From contig JABELC010000009.1 in assembly GCA_028455995.1 (NCBI GenBank), positions 62,001 through 126,000 of the forward strand: a stretch of DNA of 64,000 bases, written 5' to 3'. How positions within the stretch are numbered: position 1 is the stretch's first letter; every line of letters begins with the position of its first letter. Made by a program: the position numbers and the translations under genes. The stretch is from Scleromitrula shiraiana. Its lineage: Eukaryota; Ascomycota; Leotiomycetes; Helotiales; Sclerotiniaceae. Positions 46,547 through 57,590 of the stretch are shown in pieces. The notes under the pieces are model-generated. The model ran no database searches. It worked only from the letters and a program-made list of their open reading frames with translations, and had not been told where the DNA came from.

Positions 46547-47997
46547 TTTGATTTTGGGGGGTGGAATGGTGTGGTATGAGATGGGCGGGGTGGGATATGA
46601 TGGATATGGGGATGGGCTATAATGAACCGCACTACGGGATATGGGATATGCTGTTGCTATCATATGAAATACCAGAGGTAAGGATACAAAGGAATGAATG
46701 AATGAATGAATGAATCAATGAATGTATGGATGGAGGGACGGAAACATTGCCGAACAGGCCAAAATTAGCTCAGCTGGATGTGCTGAATCGGCTACGATAT
46801 TATATGAACGATGGCTTCATTAGCATAAGTAAAACGAACGAATCTTTTCTAAGAGTACACTATTTACCTTTTTACATGCTTCGTTTTTTTTTCTTTGGCC
46901 TTGGGGCTAGGATTATATGTCTGTCTGTCCTTTTTCGTTTTCTTTTCCCTTTTCGTTTCCTTCGGTTTGGCATCGGCGTTATTGCATACGTATTATATGG
47001 CGTTCAATTTTCTGGCGTGGCTTGGTATGTTATGGCATTACTAGCATTGGTATTCAATATTTATATTACAATATATGACATGGGACAAAATAAAACACAA
47101 TAAAATAAAATAAATAAATAATCATCAGTATAGCTATAATTTCTATCTCTTCATGGATTCTCTTGATACATGGTGGGATTCTGACGTGTCTTTACTTTTC
47201 TTCGATGGTACGGTTAATTGCTGATTTGCTGATATGATATGCTAATGGAAGGATGAAGAGGGGAGGAGGAGGAGGAAACCCCTTCGCTTATTGGGTGGTT
47301 AGTAGGCTCTATCGTCTAATCTACTTTATGTATTCTGAGTCTGGATATAGGTCTGCTACGATCTGGAGTGACAGGAAAGAATCGAAAGGAGAAGATTCAA
47401 TAGGAATATAGATAGGTAGAGAGGTATTATCGACTGTATAGTTAGTCAATTACAGTTGATATATCTGTATATCCACATACCTGTGTTTCCACGTCCTCGT
47501 TGACTTATATATATATATATATATGTGTGTTGAAGAGACAGAAAGGCCATTGGTAATCAATGGAAAGACTGTATACCTAGGTCCTTCGTTTGAGGGAATA
47601 GTCTTGTTTACTCTATATATCAAGGCTAATCACAGCGATGCTCGGGCATTCTTCATTTATTTGTTGATTAGTTATAGAGTGTATATATATCTCTTCTTTA
47701 TTCAACTAACTAACTAAGTAGTTGTTAACGAATGGGAAAACTAATTTGAGGAGAAGAATTGGGATTATTGTCTATCTAGAAGGGGTTAACTTGGTTTTGT
47801 TTTGTTATTCAGTATTATCAGCTTCCTCTCCTCTCCTCTCCTCTTCTCTCCTCTCCTCTCCTCTCCTCTCCTCTCCCCCATCCCCCTTTCGTTCCCTGTC
47901 CTCCATTCTTCCCCTTCTATACCTCCAATCCCACTCACCTACCCCCTTCCCTCCCCCTTCCCTCTTCTACCCCTCTCACCGCTTCTCTATCAAACTC
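46547..47997. other. Gene-poor stretch downstream of ubc1
   Basis: The left part should hold the ubc1 3' UTR, with GAAT repeats near 46692-46722. A TA dinucleotide run lies at about 47507-47523. CTCTC/CTCCT repeats (about 47825-47878) would be purine repeats in the 3' UTR of the minus-strand pheromone-like gene. The open frames over these repeats are low-complexity shadows. Confidence 0.5.
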
Positions 47998-48147
47998 TCA
48001 CATAACGACACACCCCTGGTTCCCAGATCGATTATAAACGGTTGATGGGATTGAAGTGGGGGTTTGAGTGATTAGAGTTGTTTGTTGAGGGGTTGCTATT
48101 GAAGCTGTGATTGCAGCAGCAGTTGCGATTGTTGTTGGTGGAGACAT
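47998..48147 (-). CDS. Putative a-factor-type lipopeptide pheromone precursor (CaaX peptide)
   Basis: A 49-residue ORF starts at an ATG with A at -3. It begins MSPPTTIATAAAITASI, is rich in Thr/Ala/Ser/Pro, and ends VYNRSGNQGCVVM-stop. Cys-Val-Val-Met is a canonical farnesylation box and is the same C-terminus as Neurospora MFA-1. Short Ser/Thr/Pro-rich pre-regions with a terminal CaaX are typical of ascomycete hydrophobic pheromone precursors. If so, the Cys is farnesylated, VVM removed, the Cys carboxymethylated and the N-terminus trimmed, leaving roughly the last ten residues, exported by a Ste6-type ABC transporter and sensed by an Ste3-type receptor. The ORF sits alone in about 3 kb without other genes, as expected for pheromone genes with long UTRs. 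A TGAAAC core (Ste12-like) lies on the same strand at 48623-48628. Other short CaaX peptides, or chance, remain possible. Confidence 0.72.
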   Translation of the reverse strand: MSPPTTIATAAAITASIATPQQTTLITQTPTSIPSTVYNRSGNQGCVVM

Positions 48148-49601
48148 ATTGATTTTGGATTTTAGGTAGTGTACGGTAGTGAAGTTTGTGGAGTCTGGTG
48201 TATTATACTGTTGCAGTTGGTGTCGAGACGAGCAGTAAGAAGGATGTGAAATGTGTGTGCTGCTGAGGGGTGATGAAGATTTGGATGTGAGGCTTCAGAC
48301 TCTGGGTGATAGGTGAGGTGATGATGATGGACTGATATGGGTTAGTGGATGGTAGTAGTAAGAGGGGGGGAGACTTCGAGTTTGGGAGGAGGGAATAGAA
48401 GATAGTGGAGGTGTGGGCAGAGATGGCGATGGAGAAGGATGTGTAGGGGTTTGGTTGAGTGTGTGGGTGGCTGGTTACTTACATTACCTAGAATCCAATT
48501 GTACTGGCCTGGTAATTGGTAAAATCGAGGAACTCGTAGATTGAATGGATCGAATAGAGGAATGAGTATTTATTCTTGGTGTTGTATTCGAATTCTGACA
48601 GTATGAGAGAAGAATTGTAGAAGTTTCAAAAGAGTCTTTGAGATTTTTATTCTAGATCGATGGTAGTACTTGCGGTTGTGGTTGTGGTTGTAGAATAGTT
48701 GCTGTGAGTTACCGGAAGAAGGGAAGGGAAATGGGAAAAGAAGGAAGAAAAGATCCTTAGAAAGTTTACTCTATTGGTTTATGTCAGATGATAGAAGCTC
48801 AAATGGAGGAAAAGTGAATGTTGGATTTTGGAGTGACTTCACTTTTGGGGCAATTAGGATATTTGGATAAAGACTGGATATTTGTGTATGAATATTGAAC
48901 GATGAGAAGTGATATTGGACAGAGCAGACTATAAATTTTGATTGCGTTCTCGTATGTAATTGAAGACTTGGGGAGGGTATTATACGATTTTAGATACAAG
49001 GAGGGGGAAATGTATTACGGCTCGTCACTCGATTTGCGAAAACCAGCTAGTAAATGATAATTTTTAAGGAGTATGTAGAAATAGATAGCCAACCTATGGT
49101 CACAGCTCATTGTAGGTTTTTATCTTGTCTTGATGTTCGAGCATAGGAAGCTGAGCTCAGTAAGTCCTGAGTATACCACAAACTAATAATCATCCTAGAA
49201 TCCCATAACAAGGTGAAAATGAGAATCATGACCTTCATCTTCTATCAGCGTTTATCATGACTGCTGTAGAAATTCACAAATACAAAGTCCGCATAGGAAG
49301 ATGATTTGGAATGCAAGAATCGAGGTTCAACGTCGACATCCTACAGATGTCTTTGCATTTGCTTTAGTACTTGTGAAGGAACTAGCCTCAAAAAATCACG
49401 AATGCAAAAATAACACCATGCCCAGTTGTTTTTGTCCATTCCAGCCTGCCCGCCTACCAAAAAAGATCGAAATGTTGAAAATCGAAAACTAGTCAATCCA
49501 ATGCGCCTTGTCCTGCCCCGCCCACCATGCCGATTGTGATTGCCAGTATTCCCCAGTATTATTCTTCTCCCCCTGCCCAATATTGCCCCAAATAGAGGAC
49601 C
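48148..49601. promoter_or_regulatory. Upstream region of the pheromone-like gene
   Basis: No other gene is seen. On the minus strand this is promoter and perhaps a long 5' UTR for the CaaX ORF. It has GT/GGTTGT runs near 48672-48693 and one TGAAAC core. The far end meets the 3' end of the promethin-like gene. Confidence 0.4.
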
Positions 49602-50213
49602 CTAAATACCATTCCTAACCTCCGCATTAGGCATCTCACCATCCTCCTTCTTCATAACCACTCTCTTCCCATTATAAAACTTCGCCTCTCCCTCCGCCTT
49701 AGTTGCAGGCACAAACCCATACATCCATCGTAATGCGATCCAAGAGCTAAGAGCCCATACCCATACTATGATACCGATACCGCAAGTAAGGAAGAGGCTA
49801 GGAACGAGAAGAAGACCGGCGATTCCAATCCAGAAGAGGGAGAATATTACGGCGGATATAAGGGAGAAGGCGAGGATAGAGAGGGTGAAGGTTGTGAAGA
49901 GGAGGAGGGGTGGGAGAGAGACGGTTATGATTGCAAGGAGGAATGTCTGTAGGGAGGTATATGATTAGTATGGGTTGTAAAATGCGAGATAGTTATTATT
50001 TGAGGACAATAACAAGGAGTATTTTAAGCATTAGGCAAGATTTGATAAGGATAACAAGAGTGGTTGGAGCTAGGAAGATATAGTACATACAGCAACAAGC
50101 GGTTGTTCTTGAAAGAAAGTTCCAATCTTCTCATAGAGCTGGGATCTCGACTGTGGAGGTACGACGCGATCAACTGTTTGTTGCGCGCGTGTAATCAGAC
50201 CGGAAACAACCAT
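49602..50213 (-). CDS. Promethin/LDO-like lipid-droplet membrane protein
   Basis: Two exons (50091-50213, 49602-49946) encode 155 residues. The intron starts GTATGT and has a TACTAATC branch-like site. A short amphipathic N-terminus (LYEKIGTFFQEQPLV) precedes four close hydrophobic segments, LLAIITVSLPPLLLFTTF, LAFSLISAVIFSLFWIG, AGLLLVPSLFLTCGIGI and VWVWALSSWIALRWMYGF, then a polar tail. This hairpin-pair layout fits the promethin/LDAF1 family (Ldo16 in yeast), which joins seipin at ER-lipid-droplet contacts. The match is by layout and residue pattern, not by search; a different small ER hairpin protein is possible. A CACGTG site lies about 155 b upstream. Confidence 0.65.
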
Positions 50214-50850
50214 TTTGACAATTTACTAAATCGATTAGATGAATCAATATGGATCAATTGAACTTCGATAGTTATGAACAGGGTGTATAGAACATCCAAT
50301 TCATGATTGATGTAGTGGTAGCACAAAGTTCGCTCGGCAGGGACTGGAATGAATGATGACGCCAACCACGTGATCACATGATTCAGCACATCTTCATTAA
50401 CTCGCGAGCACCAGTCAGCTAGGGATATTTCTACACGCCTACTCGTATTCACTCGTATTCAGTCAATCTTTCCATGGTTTTCATATCCTCTTTTATAAAA
50501 GTACAATATGGCTCATCAGCCTTTTCGCCCGAGCCGCATATATTCCTTCGCCATACTAGGGATTTCTATTTTATGGTATTGTGTAACAATTGACTGGCGT
50601 GAGATACGGCTCACCTTTCGATTTTAAAACCTGTATAGGTAAGCCGTGTCGTATGCGGGGTACGTTGCAGCAGTCACATCTTCTTTTTTGGTCTATACGA
50701 GCGATTAACTTTGAGCACCAGAAGTATTCCTGTCTCCTTAAGTATATATATACATCTTCTTCGCATAAATCTTCATAGACGATATTTCCTTTCGTTATTG
50801 TTTCATTTCTTCATTTTATATCACATATATTACATGGTGCAAAGCTGCTT
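50214..50850. promoter_or_regulatory. Divergent promoter region, promethin-like gene and GMC oxidoreductase
   Basis: CACGTG at 50367-50372, followed directly by a TGATCACATGA near-palindrome, lies close to the minus-strand start. The right half leads to the GMC gene; TATATATA occurs near 50742-50750. No gene is seen. Confidence 0.35.
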
Positions 50851-52816
50851 ATGACCCTCATCATGCCGTTGATGCAAAGTTCCTGGTTCCCCCTAGCCTT
50901 GGTTCGATTCATCCTGGGATTCTTGTTTACATCTTACTTTACCTTTGCTCTTGAATATGACTTCGTCATAGTTGGCGGTGGTACATCCGGTCTAGTCATA
51001 GCCAACCGTCTAACAGAACTTCCCAATATCACTGTTGCCGTCATCGAAGCAGGGTCTTCTGTTCTTGACAACCCATTTGTCAGTCGAGTGGATGGCTTTA
51101 CGTTAGCCTGGAATACTCCAATCGACTGGCAATATGAGACGACAAATCAAACTTATGCTGGTGGCAGACAGCTTGAGTATCACGCTGGGAAAGCATTGGG
51201 CGGAACAAGCACGATTAATGGTAAGATATCATTACTGGAACGTCCTGTAGGAAACTATACTTAATATCGTAGGAATGACATATGTGCGTGCTGCTTCTCA
51301 ACAAATTGATACCTGGGGGCTAGGTAACACTGGTTGGAATTGGTCCACTCTCTATCCATACTACAAAAAGAGTGAAAGCTATACAATTCCAACTGCAGCT
51401 CAAGTCAAGGCGGGTGCATCATATAATCCCTCGTTTCATGGAGAAACTGGACCTCTTAAAGTCGGATATGCATATGATCTTCTCAATGGGGCTCTTCAAT
51501 CACAATTAGGAAGTGCATGGGAATCTCTAGGTGTGAAGAGGAGTAAGGACATCAATGGTGGAAACGTGACTGGATATATGGTAGGACCGTCAACAATCGA
51601 TCGTGAGAAGAATGTAAGAGAAGACGCCGCTAGGGCTTATTATTATCCTGTCCAAGGTAGACCAAATTTGCATGTATTTTTGAATACCACTGCCAGAAGA
51701 ATCCTTTGGGGAAGTAACTTAGGAGCAACGTATACGGCTGGTGGTGTAGAGGTTTTATACTCAAATGGAACAATTGGGGCCATCAATGCAACAAGGGAAG
51801 TTGTTCTTTCAGCTGGAAGCTTAAGATCGCCTGCTATACTAGAACTTTCTGGCATCGGAAATCCAACGTAAGTTTTGGAACTGCTCTGTCACTGAATTTT
51901 TGCGCTAATAAATTATAGTATCCTACAAAAATATGGCATTCCTGTCAATATTATCCTTCCCGGGGTAGGAGAGAACCTCCAAGATCAGCCTAACAACCAA
52001 TTGATCTACCAGGGTAAAGAAACGTACAACGGAACAATGCCATATGTCACTTATGCCCCATTATCTTTGGTTCTCCCAGGTGTCCCGGATGCGAACCTAA
52101 GCACCTGGGCCCAAACAATATCTGCCGCAATCAACAGTTCCATATCTCCTGGTGCTATGAATTACCTACTCACCATACAGAATGATCTCATCAATCAAGG
52201 TGTCCCCGACATCGAAGTTGTATTCGCCAGTTCAGTGAATGTCGGCCAAGCTCCAAGTGGCCTCATAGGCGCAGGATTTTGGGTACTATCACCATTTTCC
52301 AGGGGTAACGTCCACATATCTTCCTCGGACCCCGCTGTTCTTCCTGCAATCAATCCAAATTTCTTCCTTATAGACTATGATCTGAAAGTACAAGTAGCCA
52401 TTGCGAAATGGCTGCGGAAGTTTTGGGCGACTAAACCATTGAAGGGTGGTTTTACAGAGCTACAGCCAGGATTCGCAGTGGTTTCAGAAAATGCTACTGA
52501 TGCGCAATGGGAGGCTTATATCAAATCTGCTGGTAAGCTTTTCTTCTGTTCCTCTTGATTTAGGTTTTTAAAATCAATGCAATCATTAAGCACCGGCATT
52601 TTAGTTGGGCCAAACTGGCATCCTGTCGGCACATGTTCCATGATGGGTAGGGCATCTGGTGGAGTAGTAGATCCAAATTTGTTGGTCTATTTTACAAGTA
52701 ACGTGAGGGTTGTCGATGCTTCGATTTGGCCTTTCCAAGTTAGTGGGCATTTGACGAGTACTTTGTATGCTGTTGCGGAGAGGGCGAGTGATCTTATTAA
52801 GGCTAGGATTCATTGA
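50851..52816 (+). CDS. Secreted GMC-family FAD oxidoreductase
   Basis: Four exons (50851-51220, 51273-51867, 51919-52532, 52605-52816) encode 596 residues. A hydrophobic N-terminus (FILGFLFTSYFTFA) is a likely signal peptide. The FAD loop is VGGGTSG (41-47), followed at the right distance by VIEAGSS. GGTSTINGMTYVRA is the GMC signature-1 region and spans the first intron. The C-terminus carries His532 (NWHPVGT) and His575 (SGHLTST), where GMC enzymes have their catalytic His and His/Asn pair. Several N-x-S/T sites agree with secretion. The family includes glucose oxidase, aryl-alcohol oxidase and related enzymes; the substrate cannot be read. A second ATG at 50863 could also be the start. Confidence 0.92.
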
Positions 52817-53749
52817 GTCTTGGTTGTATAGTAGTAACGAGGAGATGGAATGATGCGGGGTTTTCGTGGATCCTGTAGGGAAGGGTGGTATGTTTGAAGG
52901 GTTAAGATGGACGTCGCCTAGAGTTACGTATTCTTTTGGTTTGCCTCCAATGTAATATGTTTTAAATCCTTCTGCAACTTTTCAATTCTCGGCCATTTGA
53001 TGGCGGAGTCTTTCCTAAAATATCGTTGCGATTGGATGGTAAAGCTTAAAGATAAGCGGGTTACTTACATAAGTGCAGGTAGCCGTCGTTACGAAAATGG
53101 TCGAGATTTACACAATGGAAGTTAGTATGATTACGTAATAGATATCAGCTCAATGTCCTCGAGTACTGCTTATGTAATTATCTACATTGTCACACCAGTC
53201 TGTCTACTGGTTCTACAAATTTTATACTTCATTTACACCTCCTGCCAAGAACATTTCCAGAACACCTGTGCATCGATTCAACGATGTCGAAGAATCAAAC
53301 TTCTCTACGTCTCACACTCACCTCAGCAATAAACAACCCCGGTGAACATAAACAGTGAGCCGCATACCCCTCATCCATGCAACCATGCGAAAATATAACG
53401 ACAAATACTGTTTTTGTGAATTTGGCCCCCACCCGGTGCAACATGATTCGGCAATTGCACACTCGATGAGGTCGATCGTCCGAATCTGCTTACTGGGGGC
53501 TGATGTTTCAATCTATGCGAATGGCGAGTGAGAGTTTCCTTGTTTATTTAACTGAAAAAAGTAGGAATCTCCGATGAGGCTCAATTGGTGGTTTGGTGCA
53601 TGGAAATCGAGTTTAAATCCCGGGGTCTCACTTCATCGGAATTGGGTGTTCTTATTTGAAGAGGATCCGACGAATTGGCGGCTTTTGAAGGTAGATTATC
53701 CTTTCTATTTGGATTTCGATATTAAGATATAATAGCATAAGTTCATTTG
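52817..53749. other. Intergenic stretch
   Basis: No gene is seen. The start is probably 3' UTR of the GMC gene. Confidence 0.35.
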
Positions 53750-54418
53750 ATGGCGCATGAAAATCGAAATATCAACGGCGTAATGTCAGTACTTCCTCCT
53801 AAAGATGGAGTTTACCCATATTCCTATGATGATTCGCCAGACGATCTACTGAAAGACAAAGTTGCTCTATATTTTTGATGTCGTTTTGATACCCGCGAAG
53901 ACTTTTTGAGCAAACAAAGCGATGGTGATCAGAAGAAGTTCAAAGAGGAGTTAGGCCGAGTTAAGAATGTCAAAGCCAGGTTTTGTTCTGGGAGGAGGAA
54001 TCAACCAGTGGTTGTAGGACTGAGAAAGCCGAGAATTGAATAGCAGGAGAAAGCCATCAAACTTTGTGAGAAGAATCGAGAAAAAGTAAACCAACGTCTT
54101 CTGAAGGTTAGGCCAGACCGGTTGATAAAGCGAGCAAAAGTGAAGCTACGAATCTTAGAAAAAGTGAAACGTTGGAAAAAATCTTGTTATGGACACGATA
54201 AGCATTCTCGAAGCATGGAGAATTTTACAAGAGACAACCAAGTCGTTTCAGGGTTTGGATTTAAAGCTTCTAGGATTAGTATCAAAAAGATCAAAGGATC
54301 TGAATCCTACGCCAGGTGTAATAGAGAAAAATTCTCAATCTCAGAGATTGTCAACGCAGAAGCAGAAGATGACGAAAATCCATGGATGAAACCAAGAGAC
54401 ACCGATATAATTCATTAA
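53750..54418 (+). pseudogene. Unknown basic, helical protein with two internal stops
   Basis: One frame of 223 codons runs from an ATG to a TAA and is broken only by TGA (53876-53878) and TAG (54041-54043). The text is protein-like: SVLPPKDGVYPYSYDDSPDD, then REDFLSKQSDGDQKKFKEEL, then a lysine-rich helical part ILEKVKRWKKSCYGHD. CGA to TGA or CAG to TAG changes could explain both stops. I do not recognise the family. No neat introns remove the stops. Confidence 0.4.
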
Positions 54419-54439
54419 TTTCATTTCCCGGCGAACAAC

Positions 54440-54811
54440 ATGGATTCGATTGAGGTAGGTTACAATTTCAAATTCGCGTGCCACACTAACTCATTCAAGC
54501 AAGCAATCAAAACATATGAAAAGTTTGCTCAAGATGATCATGAGCCCTCGCTATCAGACAGGATTCTCAGTAGAGAATTATGGATCGGACGACAGAATGG
54601 AACTCTCAATGATACTATTCACGCAAGACATCTTCGTTCCCACTGCTCACTCATCTCTACGGGTAGATTCTTATCAGTGGACAAAGCAGTCTGTCTTAAT
54701 TACTATAAAGTTCGAGTAGACAGTGACACGAAGAGCGACTATGCCTTACATCCTCACGACTTGAGTTCACATCCAATTGAAAGCAATAGGAGTGTTGTTA
54801 TATCTGTATGA
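54440..54811 (+). CDS. Hypothetical protein (123 aa), weak
   Basis: An ATG opens a 123-residue frame directly after the broken frame at 53750-54418. No domain is recognised. GAG-GTAGGT after the fifth codon could instead be a splice donor. It may be the continuation of the same relic in another frame. Confidence 0.25.
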   Translation: MDSIEVGYNFKFACHTNSFKQAIKTYEKFAQDDHEPSLSDRILSRELWIGRQNGTLNDTIHARHLRSHCSLISTGRFLSVDKAVCLNYYKVRVDSDTKSDYALHPHDLSSHPIESNRSVVISV

Positions 54812-55078
54812 AACCGCAATGAGCCGCTAAAGACACTCTAGCATTGACCAAACGATCATAGATGCCGCAATACGATGTGAAATATATTTCTTTCTTGTTC
54901 AATCTAGCTGAGATCTCCTTGAAGATAAACTATAATCTAATGATAATATCAGTCGATCTACCTACCTGTGCCCTCCCTGTAAGAATGTGCAATGCTCTAA
55001 CAGCAATGTCCTCTATCGATAATATATCTCAAGACTTTTCATAACAACTCCCAATCTACTATCATAACACATAATTTA

Positions 55079-56257
55079 TTACTCAGCCTCAACAATCCCC
55101 CTTACCCACCCTGCAACTTTCCCCGCCATAGTCTCACTGTGATGGATACAGAACCCATGTTCAATTCCCTCCTCATCAATCATCATGACCGGTTTATTCC
55201 CCCTCCCCGCCATCTCCGTATCCGTCGACCCCCGCGCAGCAATAAGAGCATCCCTCGTATGCTCAGCAACCCAATGATCATCCTTCCCGAAATAAAATAC
55301 CAACTTCGGTGTCCTCACCCCCTTAGCCTCATCCGAGCTTTCACTATGCTCTACGCCCCATATCTCAGAATCCCACTTATCTTCCGTGATGGTGTTCATT
55401 TCATCACGTGCTAGATGGAGGGCTTGGTGGATGCCATTTTTGCTACGAAGGAAGGCTTCGGTTACTTTTGCGGCGGAGGGGGGCATGCCGGTTATTTTTT
55501 TGATAAGGAAGGAGAGGAGGGCGGAGGGGGCAGGGTAAAGGAGGATGGAGGCGGTGGTGGAGGCTAGCCAGGGGAAGTTGGGGATGGACATTAGGGGGGT
55601 CAATTTGCGGCCTGAGGGGGAGGAGGATATGTGGGTTACGGTTGGGAAAAGGAGGATTCCGGAGAGGGTGGGTGTGGGGGACTCGGGCGATAGGTGTAGC
55701 TGAAGACTTGAGATGGTAGGGTTCTTGGGGTTGGGGGAGTGAAGACGTGAGAGTATTTCAAGAAGGATGTAAGAGCCCACCTAAGAAATATTAGCGGAGA
55801 TACAGTGTACTTAGTGGGCGCAGAGCTTACGGAGTGACCAATCAATATGACGTTTTTGTATGGTATGGAAGGTCTCTTGATTTCCTCAAGTAGACATTCA
55901 TATACGTTTGTAATTTGCTCCTCTAGTGAATACAGGGTGGTAGAATCATTTGCTGCAATAACGTCAGTCTCGAAGCCTTTGAGTGATCGACCAAAGATGT
56001 GATAAATATTTGGTGATTTGTCTGTCAGGCTTGATGAGGAGGAAAGGAGATCATTCAGCGCCGACAAGAAGATTGAACTGAGATGGTGTTAGTGATAATC
56101 GCTCAGGCGATTCAAAGGCTTACTAATATCCTATCAATCCTGGGTTTCCTGTTATGAAAAAAATGAGATTGTGAGTTGCATCTGAAGAGTCTGATTTCGG
56201 ATGGTATGAGATACGTTCAGGTGTAGAGGTAGGTGAAGTAGGAGTGGTTTCAGACAT
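55079..56257 (-). CDS. Lipid-droplet-associated hydrolase (LDAH-like alpha/beta hydrolase)
   Basis: Three exons (56124-56257, 55831-56077, 55079-55780) encode 360 residues. The N-terminal FFITGNPGLIGYYSIFLSAL is the family's oxyanion-loop and entry motif (G-N-P-G-x-x-x-Y-Y). The nucleophile elbow GHSVG at residues 125-129 is completed across the second intron. The middle has hydrophobic, helix-forming segments as in LDAH, which sits on lipid droplets. VFYFGKDDHWV carries the acid (Asp) and EHGFCIHHSE the catalytic His. The family is reported to act in neutral-lipid turnover; the exact substrate is debated. It lies a few kilobases from a promethin-like gene, another lipid-droplet protein, on the same strand. 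Confidence 0.88.
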
Positions 56258-57590
56258 CGTTTCCGTATTAAAATGCTGAAAATAAGGTAAGAATTTCTAT
56301 ACAATATGATGCTTTTCTACCCTAAAGTATCTGTTGTCGATAGCAAATTATATTACTATGTAGTACTCTTCTCTCTTGTGCTGACGAATTAGGAAATAAT
56401 GAGGTTCGGAATGTCATCTTCACAATTACGGCGGCCTGTTCAGCCTGGCTTGGCAATTCGATATTCTTTACATGCTTCCAACCATCTGTTTGCTTCGATC
56501 CTACAAGGTGTTGATAATTCACAACAGCTGTCGATATTTCGAAACTCTTTCCGTACAACGACTGAAAGGTCCATTATATGTGAATAATCTACTATCTCTA
56601 AGGGACGATCAGTCCTGCACAGCATGATTAGGATTTTCTATCTGGCTGGTGGTTTGCTCTACTGGGGTGTGTACCCACTACCATTACGCACTCAAAACTA
56701 TATGGATATATCCCGAATATAGATTTCAATGAGACACTATATTGTGTCTCGTGATTCAAATTTTGAAAAGAAAACTTGAATCCGAAAAGATCGATGATAT
56801 ATAAGGGAGTAACCGACTAGCGGATTCCAAGTCTTCTCCCAATATCAACATTTGTTGGAGCACGCAAGACATCGTACTCGACTGTACCTGCAAGAAGGTC
56901 GTTCAATACACGATTTCTGACATGATTCTAATAACGTGAATCTGATAGGTACGATACCGAGGCATTTTCGCTGATCGTTCAGAACGAAATCCACTGTGAT
57001 TTCAGAGACTGGCTAGACTGGCTTCCGCACTGTTCATGACGAGAAATGTCGAGTCATATGAATGAATGAATGATATGGCTCCTGGTCTTTTGGTATTTGG
57101 AAAAGCTTCGGGGGAATATTTCCTTTCAATGAAATTATGATTTTTCGGAAATTGGTTGCCCAAATGCACCAGGTAAATGTCATTATATTTTGTTACTAAG
57201 TCCGTCGACGCCAACGGTCTATATACTCAATACAAAGAATATTAAAGATAGATCTACAACTTTACAAGGTATAAAAACCCCACCCACCAAAAAGATAAGC
57301 TTGGCATCCAGGAACAGACGTTATTTTGAACCAATCATGATAAGCCATAAGGATGGGGACCCCTGACTCTCCAGCTTTACCTCCTTCCCAATCAGTGATA
57401 AGTCCAATTTGTGTTATCCATCACTATCGTCGTTATCCGGTATCGAACATGGAAGGTGCAGTAGTACTGCATATTCAATGCAACGTGCGACGGAGAAAGC
57501 TGTGTAGCTGTTTGCTTTAAAAGAAAGCTTCCCTCCCAGCTCGAAGTTTCTCTTTCACTACACATTCAATTGGCGTTGAATTTGGTCAAG
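56258..57590. other. Intergenic stretch before the sedolisin gene
   Basis: Short frames here have no family features. The last 300 b or so should be the sedolisin promoter, and GTATAAAAA near 57270 could be a TATA box. Confidence 0.35.

Noticed and set aside
47722..48045. Ser/Leu/Pro-rich frames over CT repeats
   Set aside because: They are created by CTCTC/CTCCT simple repeats; no start context and no domain.
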